The position numbers were made by a program, and so were the translations under genes. Under the pieces are notes generated by a model. It was not told the origin of the DNA, ran no database searches, and saw only the letters and a list, made by a program, of their open reading frames with translations. This document shows positions 1 to 17,362 of a stretch of DNA of 64,000 nt, piece by piece. Numbering within the stretch: position 1 is the first letter of the stretch; every line of letters starts with the position of its first letter. Source of the DNA: a virus; IMG/VR virus record IMGVR_UViG_3300032093_000065, positions 1-64,000 of that record; one strand, 5' to 3'.

Positions 1-8081
<8,081 letters not shown>

Positions 8082-8095
8082 CTACGCGTCCTCTA

Positions 8096-8129
8096 TGAAA
8101 ACAACACGGGATTTACCGTCCCGTGTTGT
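8096..8129 (-). terminator. Rho-independent terminator
   Basis: An 11-bp stem (8101-8111 with 8119-8129) around a 7-nt loop, followed on the minus strand by a T-run. It sits between the 102-residue gene and the first fibre gene, so the fibres probably need their own promoter or rely on read-through. Confidence 0.75.
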
Positions 8130-8152
8130 CTCGGGAACAACGGCTATTTGAT

Positions 8153-8461
8153 TTACAGAATGCCTTTTTCCTTACCGTAACTTTCTAAAGCATTTTGAAC
8201 TGCAGCGAGGGCTGTAGCAAAGTCTTCTCTAGAAGATACTTCCGCCCAAAGGTCTGGAATAAATATATTCTTACGGCCTTCTGGGTACAGGTCCCACGAT
8301 CCGTCTTCTTTTCTGAAGCCTGGAACTAGAAAAGCTTCAGCGGCCATAGGACGAGTTATCCCGTCGCCTTCAAAAACAAGGCGTTCAGTGACCCACTTGT
8401 CGTACACTTTGGCTTCTGTAGCGGGTATTTCAATAGGGTTAGTTGCTTCTATATCTGCCAT
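8153..8461 (-). CDS. Hypothetical protein, possible small virion or neck protein
   Basis: 102 residues, not recognised. It is acidic and mixed in composition with Trp-Asp-Leu-Tyr and Asp-Leu-Trp segments; no membrane segment or metal site is visible. It starts at an ATG with GAGAAAG upstream and is followed by a clear terminator. Position between the 1344-residue protein and the fibres suggests a structural or assembly role, but only by context. Confidence 0.7.
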   Translation of the reverse strand: MADIEATNPIEIPATEAKVYDKWVTERLVFEGDGITRPMAAEAFLVPGFRKEDGSWDLYPEGRKNIFIPDLWAEVSSREDFATALAAVQNALESYGKEKGIL

Positions 8462-8486
8462 GGCTTTCTCCTTATAAAAAGCTTAA

Positions 8487-8654
8487 TCAAGTGTAACCCA
8501 AAGGTTGGTCTGTAGGTAGAGCAACCACAGACTCTAGTTCAAAAGAGTTTACGGTCATAGGATGAACCCAGGCCACAAAAGTCTGAATCATCTCTTCAGG
8601 AAAATTTACTACTTCTTCAACCTTTGAAACATCGCAGCTATAATCTGATAACAT
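8487..8654 (-). CDS. Small hypothetical protein (55 aa)
   Basis: A short frame encoding MLSDYSCDVSKVEEVVNF and ending LPTDQPLGYT, with a good ribosome-binding site (AAGGAA) upstream of the ATG. It fills the gap between two larger structural-region genes and has no better competing frame. Function unknown. Confidence 0.6.
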   Translation of the reverse strand: MLSDYSCDVSKVEEVVNFPEEMIQTFVAWVHPMTVNSFELESVVALPTDQPLGYT

Positions 8655-8670
8655 AACTCATTCCTTTCTG

Positions 8671-11600
8671 TTAATGAGTGATATTCAAAAGCTCTAATCC
8701 CTTGGCAATAGACTTAGTTGTAGAGTCAGCTTTTGGGCTTGCTGCCGCTGCTCTAATCTTTTCAACTGCGTCTTTAACTGAGTTTGCCTTGTGCATACTA
8801 GAAGCAAAAGGAACATACCAATAGTTTTTAGCTTCTTCATCTACTCTAGCGTTGTACGTATCTACTATACTGCTTCTTATTTTTTGAACCAGATCGGCTT
8901 TAACTGTCTGAGGCATGACAGAAACTATTCTTTCAATCATCTCAGGAGTTTTATTTTCAAAAGTGTATTTGCCGCTCTTATCTTTAAAGCCCAAACCAGC
9001 TAAGTCGTTAAACTCGTCAAAAGTTTTTGCCTTAGCCAGGACTGGAGCATTACCAAGGTTATTTATCATTTTATTGTCTTCGGCTACTCGGCTATCAAAT
9101 TTAGCCATAGCCGTTGAAGCCGTCGGGTATTTGTTATTTAGAGCAGTTAGCAAAGTTCCTCTGTTCTGAGGGTCTAACGTACCTAGCAGAGTAGCTGCTT
9201 CAGCGGCGGTTGCTCCTCCAGTCATTACTTTGTCGTATAGAGGTGAGTGCTTAACCTGGTCTATACTGTACTTTCCGTAATGATTGTCTTTACGCAGTTG
9301 GTTAAGGACCCTTTCAGTTGGATTGTCTTCTTCAACGCTACCTGTCAAAAAGCTCATGAATCCTTTTGGAGTTATCAAGTCTGAAGGAGACTGACCTGAG
9401 CTAAAGTAGTTATAGCCAGCCAGGCCCAGCGCGCCCAAGCCGCCAGCTAGACCTAGGCTAGGCAACCAGTCTCCTCCGTAGCCTGTGACCAAGCTTATAG
9501 CGCCTAAAGCGGCTAAGCCCAATCCGCCATACATAAACACTTTTTCTGTAGTGGACATGTTTGAATAAATGTTCTTAGTCATGTCCTTGGCGTATGGAGA
9601 ATCTGCTCCAACTATTTTGTCTACTTCGGAAGAAACTTTGGTAGCTACTTGAGTTTTAACTTCAGGAGTGTTTATAAGGTTAGAGACAGCTCCGACAGCC
9701 TTTTGAGAATCTGTAAAAAATTGAGGGTCTATGGGCTGGCCTGACTGGAACAGGTTAGTAGCAGCAGCTACACCAGACCAGGTAGTTATGTCTTTGACAT
9801 AGCCTTCAGCTTGTTTGATCGCTTGTTTTTCTTCCGCAGTTACTGTGTCCGGAGCTGTAGACATCTTTTGTCGTATGCCCGCTAGGTTTGCGGCGGAGTC
9901 TAGTAAATGTTGTTGTTTAGGAGCTATGTCGACTTTATATGAATGGTTAAGGTAGTCAGTAACAAAAGGAAGACCGTTTTTTCTAAAATCTGCATTAGCT
10001 TCATCGTACAGTTTTGTTACTCTATCCCTTTCTGACATGTTGCTTGATTGGTCAGACCTAGACGCAAAATCGGAATATTGCTTATTAGCGTCAGCAAACC
10101 TTGAAGCCGAGTCTTTAAAACTTTTGAATCTCTCAGGAGTGCTTCCATATTGTTGAGATATGTGAGTAGAAAGAACAGCCTGATTACTTGCTATCTCTGA
10201 CTTCACTTGATTTGCTTCAAGCGTGTTAGGCTGAAGGTATGAAAGCCTTTCTGACAAATTTTGAATGTTAGTTTCTGTTTGAGCTATTTCAGGCGACACG
10301 ACTAGAGCGTCAGCCACTCCTACGGAAACTAATGGAGCTATATTAGAAATTCCTGGGAATTTTGTTCTCAGACTCTCAGGAGTAACCACTTCATTGCTGG
10401 AGAAACCCCTGCTCTGCTCGTCGGCTATTTGAGCGGATGCTCTTTGCTTTTCTTCTAGAGAAGGAGGAACAACTTCTGGTCCGGACAAGTAATTAGAAAC
10501 AGGCTGGAAAAATGGAATAGTGCTGGCAGCTATAGTCGTTGCGCCTTGAATAAGGTTAGGTCCTTGGATTGCTTTTTCAGCAATGAAGGGTTTATTAGCG
10601 ACGTTCTGTATTGCTCTAGTTAATATGCTAGCAGGGTCTGGATGGGTCGTTCCTAAGGGAATAGGCCCTACAAAAGAAGCCCTGTCTGATTCTAGTATTC
10701 TTTGCATTTCATCTCGTACTGCGGCTCCCTCGTTTCTTACTATGGCACCAGGGTCTTTTAGAACCCCTGTAGAAGCATAAGGATTTTTAGCCCTAACTTG
10801 TTTAATAGCGTCAGCTATTTGCTTATACCCTTGTCTCATAAACATAGGTAAAGGGCCGTAGCCGCCAGACAGCTCACCCGCTTGAGCTGCTTGTTCTGGA
10901 GAAGCGCCAGCAAGGCCTGCGGCTATTTGAACAGGCGCGTTAAACAGAGGAGATAATCTGTAATTGTAATCAAATATACCTTTTGACAAATTTCCGGCTA
11001 CGGCTCCAGCTGTTTGTATGGGTTTTGGGATGCCCGCTGCAATTCTGGCTAAATTTGCTGAGTTAGTAGCGCCTCCTCTTTCTAAAGCCGTTCTAGCTGA
11101 GTTAAAAGCTTCAGACCAGGAAGGAACTTGCCTAGCCGAAACTGCTTGTTGGGCTTTTGAAGCAGAAGGGCCAAACAAACGAGAAAGGAAATTTTCAGTT
11201 AAAGTATTAGCGCCTGTAGCCGCCTGTTCTGCAGCCGCTCCCAGCCTTGGAGCTAAGTACCTATACGTTGCTGGAACAGTCGCCGTAGCAGACCTTATTG
11301 CAGGCATAATCGGCCTTAAAAATGGAAAAGCCATAGCAGCAACGTTAGGGGCTAAGCGAGCATAGTTGCCTAAATACGAATTATTTTCATTAACCCCTCC
11401 AGATAAAACATCAAGAGCCTGTCTGGCTATTTCAAGTTTTTTTTGGCTATCTCCTGTTCTTAAAAATTTTTCTCTGCCTAAAATATCGTTTTCGTCTATT
11501 TGCTTTGATAACTCGTAGATAGATTTAAAATGGTTTCTTGCGGCTTCTTGCTGCTCAGGTGTTCCGACTTTTCCAGAAGCAAGCTCAAATAAGTGCCCTG

Positions 11601-12705
11601 CGTTTCTATCGTATTTTAAATTATCTGCGTAAAACTTTTCTAAAGCAGGCCCTTCCAGCTCTCGACCTTCTGCGTCTGTTGGCAAAGCCTTTCCAGTTAA
11701 GTTGGCAGTTCTAGCCCAGTCTTTCTCTATCTGTTCGTTTGTGAATGGTTTAAAATTGTATTGGTTTACAAGATAAGGACTGCGCATATCCTCGGGTAAA
11801 ACTGGAACAGCTTTGCTAATCAAGTCTAGTCTTTCAAGATTTTGAGGAGATAGCTGTGCCGCTCTAGAACTAAATTCAGGGAAGATAGCTTTTCTAACGT
11901 CTGGCTTGCCTAAAGCGCCATAACGCCAATCGACATTAGTTTCAGGTTGAGGTTTACCAGAAAAAATACTTCTATCAAACCAAGAAGGGTCTATGCTCTG
12001 CATCTGCCTTTTTTGAACGCTTCCTGGAATAGCCGGCTGTAAAACTTTTAGTTTTGGACCAATCCCAAAAAATCTTCTGCCTCGGTCTAAGGCTTCTTCA
12101 GGCAACTTTATGTCCGTAGCGCCTTGAGCTTTTAGCTGTAAGTTTCTTGTTTCTTTATCCCTAGCCAACTGCTCTTCTTGAAGCTTTTTAAAAGCAGCGT
12201 CTTCTTTTGCAATTCTAGTTTCTACATGCGGCTCAGTTAAACTTTTAGGAATAACTTCTCCAGCGCTCTTACTAATATAAGAAGCTATAGCTTCTAACTT
12301 ATTTAAAGAACCAGTTTTTTTAATTCTGTTAAAGCTGCTGACTAAGTTGTCTTCAGCCTTTTTAGTTGAAATGATCTTGGCTATGGCGTTAGCGCCATAA
12401 CCCTGAGGTTGTACTATAGGACCAACAGCCGGGGCTACTGGAACAGCCGGTTGACCTGTGGCTGGGCCAGCTGCTCCTCCGGTGGCGCTTACATTAGGTT
12501 TAGGCAGAGCTTTGTTGTTGAAGTTAGTTAGAGCTTCTTTGACTATGGAATCGATAAGGTAGTTATCTACAAACTCATAAGCTCGCTTTTCTTTTTTCTT
12601 TTCAGGAAGGCTTTTTATGTCCTTAGTGTGCTTAGCCCACCTTTTAGCCATTTCTGGATGGTTAGCAAACATCCACCTTTGTTGAGCTTTGGACTGAAAA
12701 GGCAT
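8671..12705 (-). CDS. Large virion-associated protein, possibly an internal or injected protein
   Basis: 1344 residues. The N-terminus (MPFQSKAQQRWMFANHPEMA) is a motif I associate with phage proteins in structural regions. It is followed by a Pro/Ala/Gly-rich stretch, a charged helical stretch near 170-195, mostly helical sequence and a Gly/Ala-rich hydrophobic region near 1053-1105 that could be one or two membrane-crossing hairpins. Great length, helical nature and late hydrophobic segment fit an internal virion or ejection protein, or a tape-measure-like protein. The gene lies between an HNH gene (3-nt gap) and the fibres. Function is inferred, not recognised. Confidence 0.6.
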   Translation of the reverse strand: MPFQSKAQQRWMFANHPEMAKRWAKHTKDIKSLPEKKKEKRAYEFVDNYLIDSIVKEALTNFNNKALPKPNVSATGGAAGPATGQPAVPVAPAVGPIVQPQGYGANAIAKIISTKKAEDNLVSSFNRIKKTGSLNKLEAIASYISKSAGEVIPKSLTEPHVETRIAKEDAAFKKLQEEQLARDKETRNLQLKAQGATDIKLPEEALDRGRRFFGIGPKLKVLQPAIPGSVQKRQMQSIDPSWFDRSIFSGKPQPETNVDWRYGALGKPDVRKAIFPEFSSRAAQLSPQNLERLDLISKAVPVLPEDMRSPYLVNQYNFKPFTNEQIEKDWARTANLTGKALPTDAEGRELEGPALEKFYADNLKYDRNAGHLFELASGKVGTPEQQEAARNHFKSIYELSKQIDENDILGREKFLRTGDSQKKLEIARQALDVLSGGVNENNSYLGNYARLAPNVAAMAFPFLRPIMPAIRSATATVPATYRYLAPRLGAAAEQAATGANTLTENFLSRLFGPSASKAQQAVSARQVPSWSEAFNSARTALERGGATNSANLARIAAGIPKPIQTAGAVAGNLSKGIFDYNYRLSPLFNAPVQIAAGLAGASPEQAAQAGELSGGYGPLPMFMRQGYKQIADAIKQVRAKNPYASTGVLKDPGAIVRNEGAAVRDEMQRILESDRASFVGPIPLGTTHPDPASILTRAIQNVANKPFIAEKAIQGPNLIQGATTIAASTIPFFQPVSNYLSGPEVVPPSLEEKQRASAQIADEQSRGFSSNEVVTPESLRTKFPGISNIAPLVSVGVADALVVSPEIAQTETNIQNLSERLSYLQPNTLEANQVKSEIASNQAVLSTHISQQYGSTPERFKSFKDSASRFADANKQYSDFASRSDQSSNMSERDRVTKLYDEANADFRKNGLPFVTDYLNHSYKVDIAPKQQHLLDSAANLAGIRQKMSTAPDTVTAEEKQAIKQAEGYVKDITTWSGVAAATNLFQSGQPIDPQFFTDSQKAVGAVSNLINTPEVKTQVATKVSSEVDKIVGADSPYAKDMTKNIYSNMSTTEKVFMYGGLGLAALGAISLVTGYGGDWLPSLGLAGGLGALGLAGYNYFSSGQSPSDLITPKGFMSFLTGSVEEDNPTERVLNQLRKDNHYGKYSIDQVKHSPLYDKVMTGGATAAEAATLLGTLDPQNRGTLLTALNNKYPTASTAMAKFDSRVAEDNKMINNLGNAPVLAKAKTFDEFNDLAGLGFKDKSGKYTFENKTPEMIERIVSVMPQTVKADLVQKIRSSIVDTYNARVDEEAKNYWYVPFASSMHKANSVKDAVEKIRAAAASPKADSTTKSIAKGLELLNITH

Positions 12706-12708
12706 GGC

Positions 12709-13053
12709 TTAATCCTGCTTAGCTGATGTTTTTTTAGCATTTTCTCTCAGCTTGTTGAAATAATCAATAGTATCATCGATATCTGAGTTAACTGTTTGCC
12801 AGTTCCATAGATGGCCAAAAACAAAATGGCAGTTCCTTCCAGGATATCGGCAAAGGGCAATTAGATTACTTTCGTCAAGCTCCATGTCAGGATGTTCGTG
12901 AAAAGGGCGCTTGTGGTGTGCGACAAGCTTTTTGTCTATGCCGCACACCGCGCAAGTCTTACCGTAAAGAAACTTTTTGCTGAGAGCCTGCCACTTGCCA
13001 CTTCTAGGTTTCCCTAGAGTAAAGAAAGAAACTAGCTTAGCTATAAACTGCAT
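12709..13053 (-). CDS. HNH endonuclease-like protein
   Basis: 114 residues. A zinc-binding HNH core is visible: CAVCG, then LVAHHKRPFHEHP, ELDESNLIALC, and NCHFVFGH. Both cysteine pairs and the His-His and Asn positions of a beta-beta-alpha metal nuclease are present. Such proteins in structural regions can be homing endonucleases or packaging-associated nucleases. It ends 3 nt before the start of the 1344-residue gene. Confidence 0.8.
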   Translation of the reverse strand: MQFIAKLVSFFTLGKPRSGKWQALSKKFLYGKTCAVCGIDKKLVAHHKRPFHEHPDMELDESNLIALCRYPGRNCHFVFGHLWNWQTVNSDIDDTIDYFNKLRENAKKTSAKQD

Positions 13054-13073
13054 AGCTACTTATTCCAAAACAA

Positions 13074-13358
13074 CTACCTGGTCAAAGACACAACCATCTC
13101 AAGGTCGTACTCTATTTCATACTCAGCAAATATCTTCATGTTTACCTTTATGGCCTTGTCTGACCTGCTAGGTAAAACATCGACGTAGAGGAAATCAGTT
13201 TCTTCAAGGGCAGCTCTTATGGCCTTCTTTACTAAATGAAAAGCTTTCTTGTAGCTAAGCTTGTTAAATCCTGGAAGACACATGGCAGAGTTAACCCTGT
13301 CCATGATCACGTTAAAAGCCTTCTGGACTATCAACCCTTGATCTGAATTAACTTCCAT
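13074..13358 (-). CDS. Hypothetical protein (94 aa)
   Basis: I chose the ATG at 13358 (MEVNSDQGLIVQKAF): a longer frame would overlap the upstream gene and adds a low-quality Leu-rich extension. Mixed alpha/beta composition with FLYVDVLPSRSDKA and KVNMKIFAEYEIEYD segments suggests a small globular fold such as a head-tail connector component. No motif was recognised. Confidence 0.6.
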   Translation of the reverse strand: MEVNSDQGLIVQKAFNVIMDRVNSAMCLPGFNKLSYKKAFHLVKKAIRAALEETDFLYVDVLPSRSDKAIKVNMKIFAEYEIEYDLEMVVSLTR

Positions 13359-13365
13359 GGCTGCT

Positions 13366-13755
13366 TTACCCCGTGATTGGAATAGAAGTATCCACCTGTC
13401 TAAAAACAATAGGACCTCCTTGTCTAGAAGGAGCATTAATCTCAATAGAACTGGTCTTATCTTTATTAACAGTACTCTGATCAACAAACACTACCCTCGT
13501 ATAATCAGCGAACTGCAAAGCCAAGCCCTTGTCCAAATAAGTAAAAGTAGCTGGAGGGTTTTCCAAAAGCTTACTTTTTATAAAATGGACAAAAGCCTCT
13601 ACCTCCTGTTTTAGCTTCTTACTGGTCGGAGTTTCTTTTTTATCTTCCTTTGACTCCAAGTACTTTTTCAGCATCAAGTCAAAAAAATCAGGGTCTTCGT
13701 TCGTATACACTTTGAAGCCGGCGTTCTTGTATGCTTCAAGTTCTTTCTTTTCCAC
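13366..13755 (-). CDS. Hypothetical protein (129 aa)
   Basis: Starts MEKKELEAYKNAGFKVYT. The N-terminal half is charged and helical with a KEDKKETPTSKKLKQE linker; the C-terminal half is beta-rich. It ends 7 nt before the next start. It lies in the structural region near the portal and no family was recognised. Confidence 0.6.
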   Translation of the reverse strand: MEKKELEAYKNAGFKVYTNEDPDFFDLMLKKYLESKEDKKETPTSKKLKQEVEAFVHFIKSKLLENPPATFTYLDKGLALQFADYTRVVFVDQSTVNKDKTSSIEINAPSRQGGPIVFRQVDTSIPITG

Positions 13756-13860
13756 AACCCACCTTACTTTCTTTTCTAGTGTCTATACGCACTGACCCTG
13801 CGCGGTACCTCTTCAGTATATACGCGAACGACCAAATGTCTAAGAGAATGATTTTTGCTT

Positions 13861-14928
13861 TTACTTGCTAAGCTGGGCGTCTATGACTTCGGCCCATAAA
13901 GCTGAGAATTGTTTACGCCTGGCCTCAAGTCCTACAGAAGTTGAAGCTCGCATCTTGTTCAAAATGCTTTTGTTATTAAAAACAAAACTTAATGTTTTAC
14001 GTATGGAACTGTCGCTGTGAAGAGCGTAGCTTACTCCCAGGTCTGTACTGCTCGACCCACATTCCAAAAGAAATCCATTAATGGAATTGCTGACTATTTC
14101 GTTCATTGGAGGAAAGTCGTAACAAACTACCGGTGTTCCCATAGTTAATGATTCTAAAACAACTGAACCAAAGCTTTCTATCTGGCCTGGGTATACAGTT
14201 ATATCGTGTTCTCCATATATAAGCGGGGTTTCAAACCAGCCAGTAGGATCATCTATAGCGATTATAGAACTGCCGTTTTCTTTGGCTACCGTTAAGGCTT
14301 TTAATTGATTTTTTGAAAGCTTTGCAACTTTATTGCTAAACAAAAAAGTTATTTTGATTCCTGGGTTATCGTCCAGTACAGCTATTAAAGTTTCATACAG
14401 CTTTGTGACATCTACTCTTTTGATTTGAAAACCAGGACAAGCTACTAGCACCTTTAAAGGCTCAGAGTCGGTTCTGTCTATTTGAGAAAACGCCCAGTTG
14501 CAGTCCCAAGGAATATGCACAACGTTTTTAAGCCTCCAGTAGGACTGGAAGTATTTAGCCTGTTGAGCAGAAGGAGTTACTACAGTAGTGCCTTGTTTAA
14601 GAGAAGAAACTATATCCGCGTCTACGCTATCCCACGTTGCTACACAGGTTACTGGCGTTCCTCTTTTCTTTATGGCTTTTATTTCTTGTGCGTCTGAGTA
14701 ACTAAAAAATATCAGCCTGTCTACAGAAGCGCTCCAGGTTTCAAAGCTTACTTGCTTTGAACTTTTGACAAACTCGTCCCAGTAGTCATGCAGAGCTATT
14801 CTTGTTGTAGGCTCTAGCCTATTATATATAGTGACATCATAACCTAAATTTTCCAACACTTCAGCTGTTTTTAAAGCCGCGTAAGTGAAGTCATGCCTCG
14901 CGTAATTTAGCGATATGCCTACTTTCAT
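13861..14928 (-). CDS. Glycosyltransferase, GT-B fold (GT4-like)
   Basis: 355 residues. The N-terminal Rossmann half (MKVGISLNYARHDFTYAA...) is followed by a C-terminal half with VLVACPGFQIKRVDV, ITFLFSNK, and the GT4-type nucleotide-sugar region IESFGSVVLESLTMGTPVVC with the conserved Glu, then a Pro-rich turn and GFLLECG. It would transfer a sugar from an activated donor in the cytoplasm. First of a run of three glycosyltransferases and a methyltransferase; donor and acceptor are unknown. Confidence 0.8.
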   Translation of the reverse strand: MKVGISLNYARHDFTYAALKTAEVLENLGYDVTIYNRLEPTTRIALHDYWDEFVKSSKQVSFETWSASVDRLIFFSYSDAQEIKAIKKRGTPVTCVATWDSVDADIVSSLKQGTTVVTPSAQQAKYFQSYWRLKNVVHIPWDCNWAFSQIDRTDSEPLKVLVACPGFQIKRVDVTKLYETLIAVLDDNPGIKITFLFSNKVAKLSKNQLKALTVAKENGSSIIAIDDPTGWFETPLIYGEHDITVYPGQIESFGSVVLESLTMGTPVVCYDFPPMNEIVSNSINGFLLECGSSSTDLGVSYALHSDSSIRKTLSFVFNNKSILNKMRASTSVGLEARRKQFSALWAEVIDAQLSK

Positions 14929-14942
14929 TTACGTGGCCTCTA

Positions 14943-15563
14943 TCAGTTGTGAACATACAGATATCCGTCTACTTTCGATATTTTACCTTTAACAGCCAAG
15001 AACAGTTTTTTTATAAAAAACCAGTCTGCTGCGAAAGAGTAGTCTGTCCAGTTTACCAGTTTTACTACTTCAGTAGAAGCCATCCAGCAACCTACGTCTA
15101 CTTTTCCTCTAGCCATTTCTGTATTAAGTGGCTGCCAAAGTTTATGACTGTGTATCATGTTGCATATGCACATTTTGGTAGAGTCTTTTTGCATTTTATA
15201 TAACATGTTTTCAAAATAATTAGGAGTATACCAACAGTCTCCATTAGTAGTACATAAGTGAGTACAGCCAAGACTGGCTAAATAGGAGAACCCAGGATAA
15301 CGCATGTCGTGGCCAAATTTATTTTGTCTTTCTCTGGTTTCTATAAAAATAAATCTATCGTCTTTTCCTACTAAAACATTAACTGCCGCTTTTACTTCGG
15401 GAGTTGCGGGTCCGTCGTGAGATATGGCTATTTTAAAATTTTTCCACGTTTGAGCTTTTAAGCTAGCTAGCAAAGATTGAAGAGGTTCTATTTGATTGTA
15501 TGTTACGACAACCATACCTACTAAAGGATTGTCGTTAATACTTTTAAGTTTCCAAAAACGCAT
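14943..15563 (-). CDS. Glycosyltransferase family 2-like protein
   Basis: 206 residues. A GT-A fold is indicated by VGMVVVTYNQIEPLQSLL near residue 15, FKIAISHDGPAT (first acidic motif), CTTNGDCWYTPNYFE in place of the usual DxD region, and a C-terminal SFAADWFF segment. Short for the family (usually 230-300 residues). Lies 14 nt from the GT4-like gene in the same direction, suggesting a shared glycan pathway. Confidence 0.75.
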   Translation of the reverse strand: MRFWKLKSINDNPLVGMVVVTYNQIEPLQSLLASLKAQTWKNFKIAISHDGPATPEVKAAVNVLVGKDDRFIFIETRERQNKFGHDMRYPGFSYLASLGCTHLCTTNGDCWYTPNYFENMLYKMQKDSTKMCICNMIHSHKLWQPLNTEMARGKVDVGCWMASTEVVKLVNWTDYSFAADWFFIKKLFLAVKGKISKVDGYLYVHN

Positions 15564-15564
15564 T

Positions 15565-16329
15565 TTAGCCCTTACTTTTTCGGTACCATCCTTGGTATTG
15601 CTTGCCTGTTTTTACAGCTCTGCTGACACTTCTGTAGTGCCATACAAAGCTGTAAGGGCAGTATCCTACTTTTCTACCCATGCCTAGCCATCTACCTATG
15701 AGCTCATCTTCATTCCTCATCATTTTATTTTTTGGGTTAAAAACACAAGAAGAATCAAACGCTCCGGACCACCAAGTATCTGTAAGTGCAGCCATGCAAA
15801 ATCCGTTTATAAGCGTTTGAACAAAATCCTCGTCCTTTCTTTCCATAAGCTTTTCTTGCACTTGGTCTATGTAATCGTCTGAATCATCAAGATTATAATC
15901 AGGAATCAAGGTCGTTATCTGCTGTTTCTGACGATGCCCCGGAGCGTTTGTTGCGGGACCTACGAGGTCTGCGCGATTTTCTCTTAGAAGTTGAAATATC
16001 TTCATCGACCAGTTCTTCGGAAACTTCAAGTCGCTGTTCGCTGGTACCGCTATCGGTATTCTCAGTTCCTTTGCCTTCTGAAGTCCCCAGTTCCAGCTCC
16101 TGGTCAGGTTCTGGTCGTTCTGAGGAAACCTGTGTATTATCAACCGGTCCTGCGGTAGGCAACTCCAGATTGACGAATCCCACTCCGGACTCGCATCGTC
16201 TACTACCATCACAATGCTGTTTGGCGTATTCGCAAGAGCTGTCTTTGCAGATAACAGTGCATAATCCAGGTGATTGTAAGTCGGGATTATCACAGCTGCT
16301 TCCAGGTTGGCTGCAAGGCTGCTCGACAT
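15565..16329 (-). CDS. Glycosyltransferase family 2-like protein
   Basis: 254 residues from the ATG at 16329, chosen because AGAGG lies just upstream and because the GT2 core begins soon after (AAVIIPTYNHLDYALLSAK). MVVDDASPEWDSS provides the nucleotide-binding Asp pair, IAVPANSDLKFPKNW the metal-site region, and RNEDELIGRWLGMGRKVGYC the late acceptor-side motif. It ends 2 nt before the next gene. The first 431 nt are also read out of frame as the tail of the upstream methyltransferase-like gene. Confidence 0.75.
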   Translation of the reverse strand: MSSSLAANLEAAVIIPTYNHLDYALLSAKTALANTPNSIVMVVDDASPEWDSSIWSCLPQDRLIIHRFPQNDQNLTRSWNWGLQKAKELRIPIAVPANSDLKFPKNWSMKIFQLLRENRADLVGPATNAPGHRQKQQITTLIPDYNLDDSDDYIDQVQEKLMERKDEDFVQTLINGFCMAALTDTWWSGAFDSSCVFNPKNKMMRNEDELIGRWLGMGRKVGYCPYSFVWHYRSVSRAVKTGKQYQGWYRKSKG

Positions 16330-17020
16330 TTTCAACCTCTGTCTTGGGTTCTTCTTTAGGTACGACAAATTCTGGAACAGGTACGGAATCATTAGTGTCT
16401 AGCGTGCCCGTTTTAGTTATCTTAACCATTTGAACAGACAGACCAAACTCTGGATAGGCATCTACAGGTTCAAGTATTTCTACTTTCAAACCTGACCTCT
16501 TTACAAGTTCATTTATAACTAAGAAAGCGCAACCAGAGAAATGACTACTAGCGTAATAACCGTCTACTAAAATTACAGAATCTTCTCCAGTCAGTTTTAT
16601 AGCGTACTCTATATCTGACTGTACCGTAGCCAAAGACTTTCCTCCGTCTATAAAAATAACATCCATTTTTGGTAATTTTTTTACAGCTTCAGGCAATGTT
16701 TTTTTACTATCGCCTTTGAATAAGTTAATTGCTTTAACTTTAGCTTTACCTTTTAAATAATCCATGACTTCAGAATAAGATGGAGCAAAAGGTCTACGGC
16801 AGCCTTCTACTTCGCTAACTTCATGGGTCATGTCTTCAAATAAATCAAAACCATAATACTCAATATTTTTTCTTCCATTAGCGTAGGCCCTGTTGGCCAT
16901 TAGTTTTCCTTGGATGCCGTGGAAACAGCCTATTTCCATAATTTTAAAAGGCTTATGTTTCTGGCCTTTTACAGAAGTTTCATCCACGGCGGTCATAAGA
17001 TGTTGATAACGCAAAGTCAT
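15899..17020 (-). CDS. SAM-dependent methyltransferase-like protein with overprinted disordered tail
   Basis: 373 residues. Residues about 25-205 look like a class I Rossmann methyltransferase: FKIMEIGCFHGIQGKLMANR, YYGFDLFEDM, INLFKGDSKKTLPEA, MDVIFIDGGKSLATVQSDIE and VILVDGYY. This order fits the methyltransferase type often found in sugar biosynthesis clusters. Residues about 208-373 differ in kind: rich in Glu, Ser, Thr, Pro and Cys and ending in Arg/Lys (SKRKSRRPRRSRNKR), and encoded over the start of the downstream GT2 gene in another frame. Nucleic-acid or lipid binding by the basic end is only a guess. Confidence 0.7.
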   Translation of the reverse strand: MTLRYQHLMTAVDETSVKGQKHKPFKIMEIGCFHGIQGKLMANRAYANGRKNIEYYGFDLFEDMTHEVSEVEGCRRPFAPSYSEVMDYLKGKAKVKAINLFKGDSKKTLPEAVKKLPKMDVIFIDGGKSLATVQSDIEYAIKLTGEDSVILVDGYYASSHFSGCAFLVINELVKRSGLKVEILEPVDAYPEFGLSVQMVKITKTGTLDTNDSVPVPEFVVPKEEPKTEVENVEQPCSQPGSSCDNPDLQSPGLCTVICKDSSCEYAKQHCDGSRRCESGVGFVNLELPTAGPVDNTQVSSERPEPDQELELGTSEGKGTENTDSGTSEQRLEVSEELVDEDISTSKRKSRRPRRSRNKRSGASSETADNDLDS

Positions 17021-17090
17021 AAAGCACCCCCTTTAGATAAAGCAATTTACTATTAAGTTTTTAACAAAGCAACCCTAGATATGCTTATAT

Positions 17091-17123
17091 AAGTAAAGCA
17101 AGCCGGTTAAGCTTGCTTTACTT
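17091..17123. other. Strong hairpin in intergenic gap
   Basis: A perfect 13-bp stem (17091-17103 with 17111-17123) with a 7-nt loop, in the 130-bp gap between the methyltransferase-like gene and the 69-residue gene. No clean T-run follows on the minus strand, so it could be a weak terminator or an RNA-processing stem. Confidence 0.5.
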
Positions 17124-17152
17124 AATTTAAAAATTTTACAGGCGTATCTTAT

Positions 17153-17362
17153 TTACATTTTATTTTCTATGAGCTTTTTATAGTGTTTTTCACAATACCA
17201 AACGTCCATAGTTTCTAAACAGTCCTGTCCTGTTTCACTCGAGGAATTAGCCGAAATACTTAAATGATGCGTACCATTTTTATTGCACTTAGCAAAAGCG
17301 CATCTTTGCACAGCAACGCAAAAAGAGCCGCTATTGCCCGCAGCAGTTGATTTTGACGCCAT
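17153..17362 (-). CDS. Small Cys/His-rich protein, possible zinc finger
   Basis: 69 residues with CAFAKC, GTHHL, DCLE, WYCEKHYKK: enough Cys and His to bind zinc. The 5' end overlaps the preceding gene by 32 nt in another frame. No family recognised; small zinc proteins of this type are common phage accessory proteins. Confidence 0.55.
   Translation of the reverse strand: MASKSTAAGNSGSFCVAVQRCAFAKCNKNGTHHLSISANSSSETGQDCLETMDVWYCEKHYKKLIENKM

Noticed and set aside
15948-16433. Plus-strand Ser/Leu-rich frame of 161 residues
   Set aside because: It is antisense to the methyltransferase/glycosyltransferase overlap and has no ribosome site or domain.
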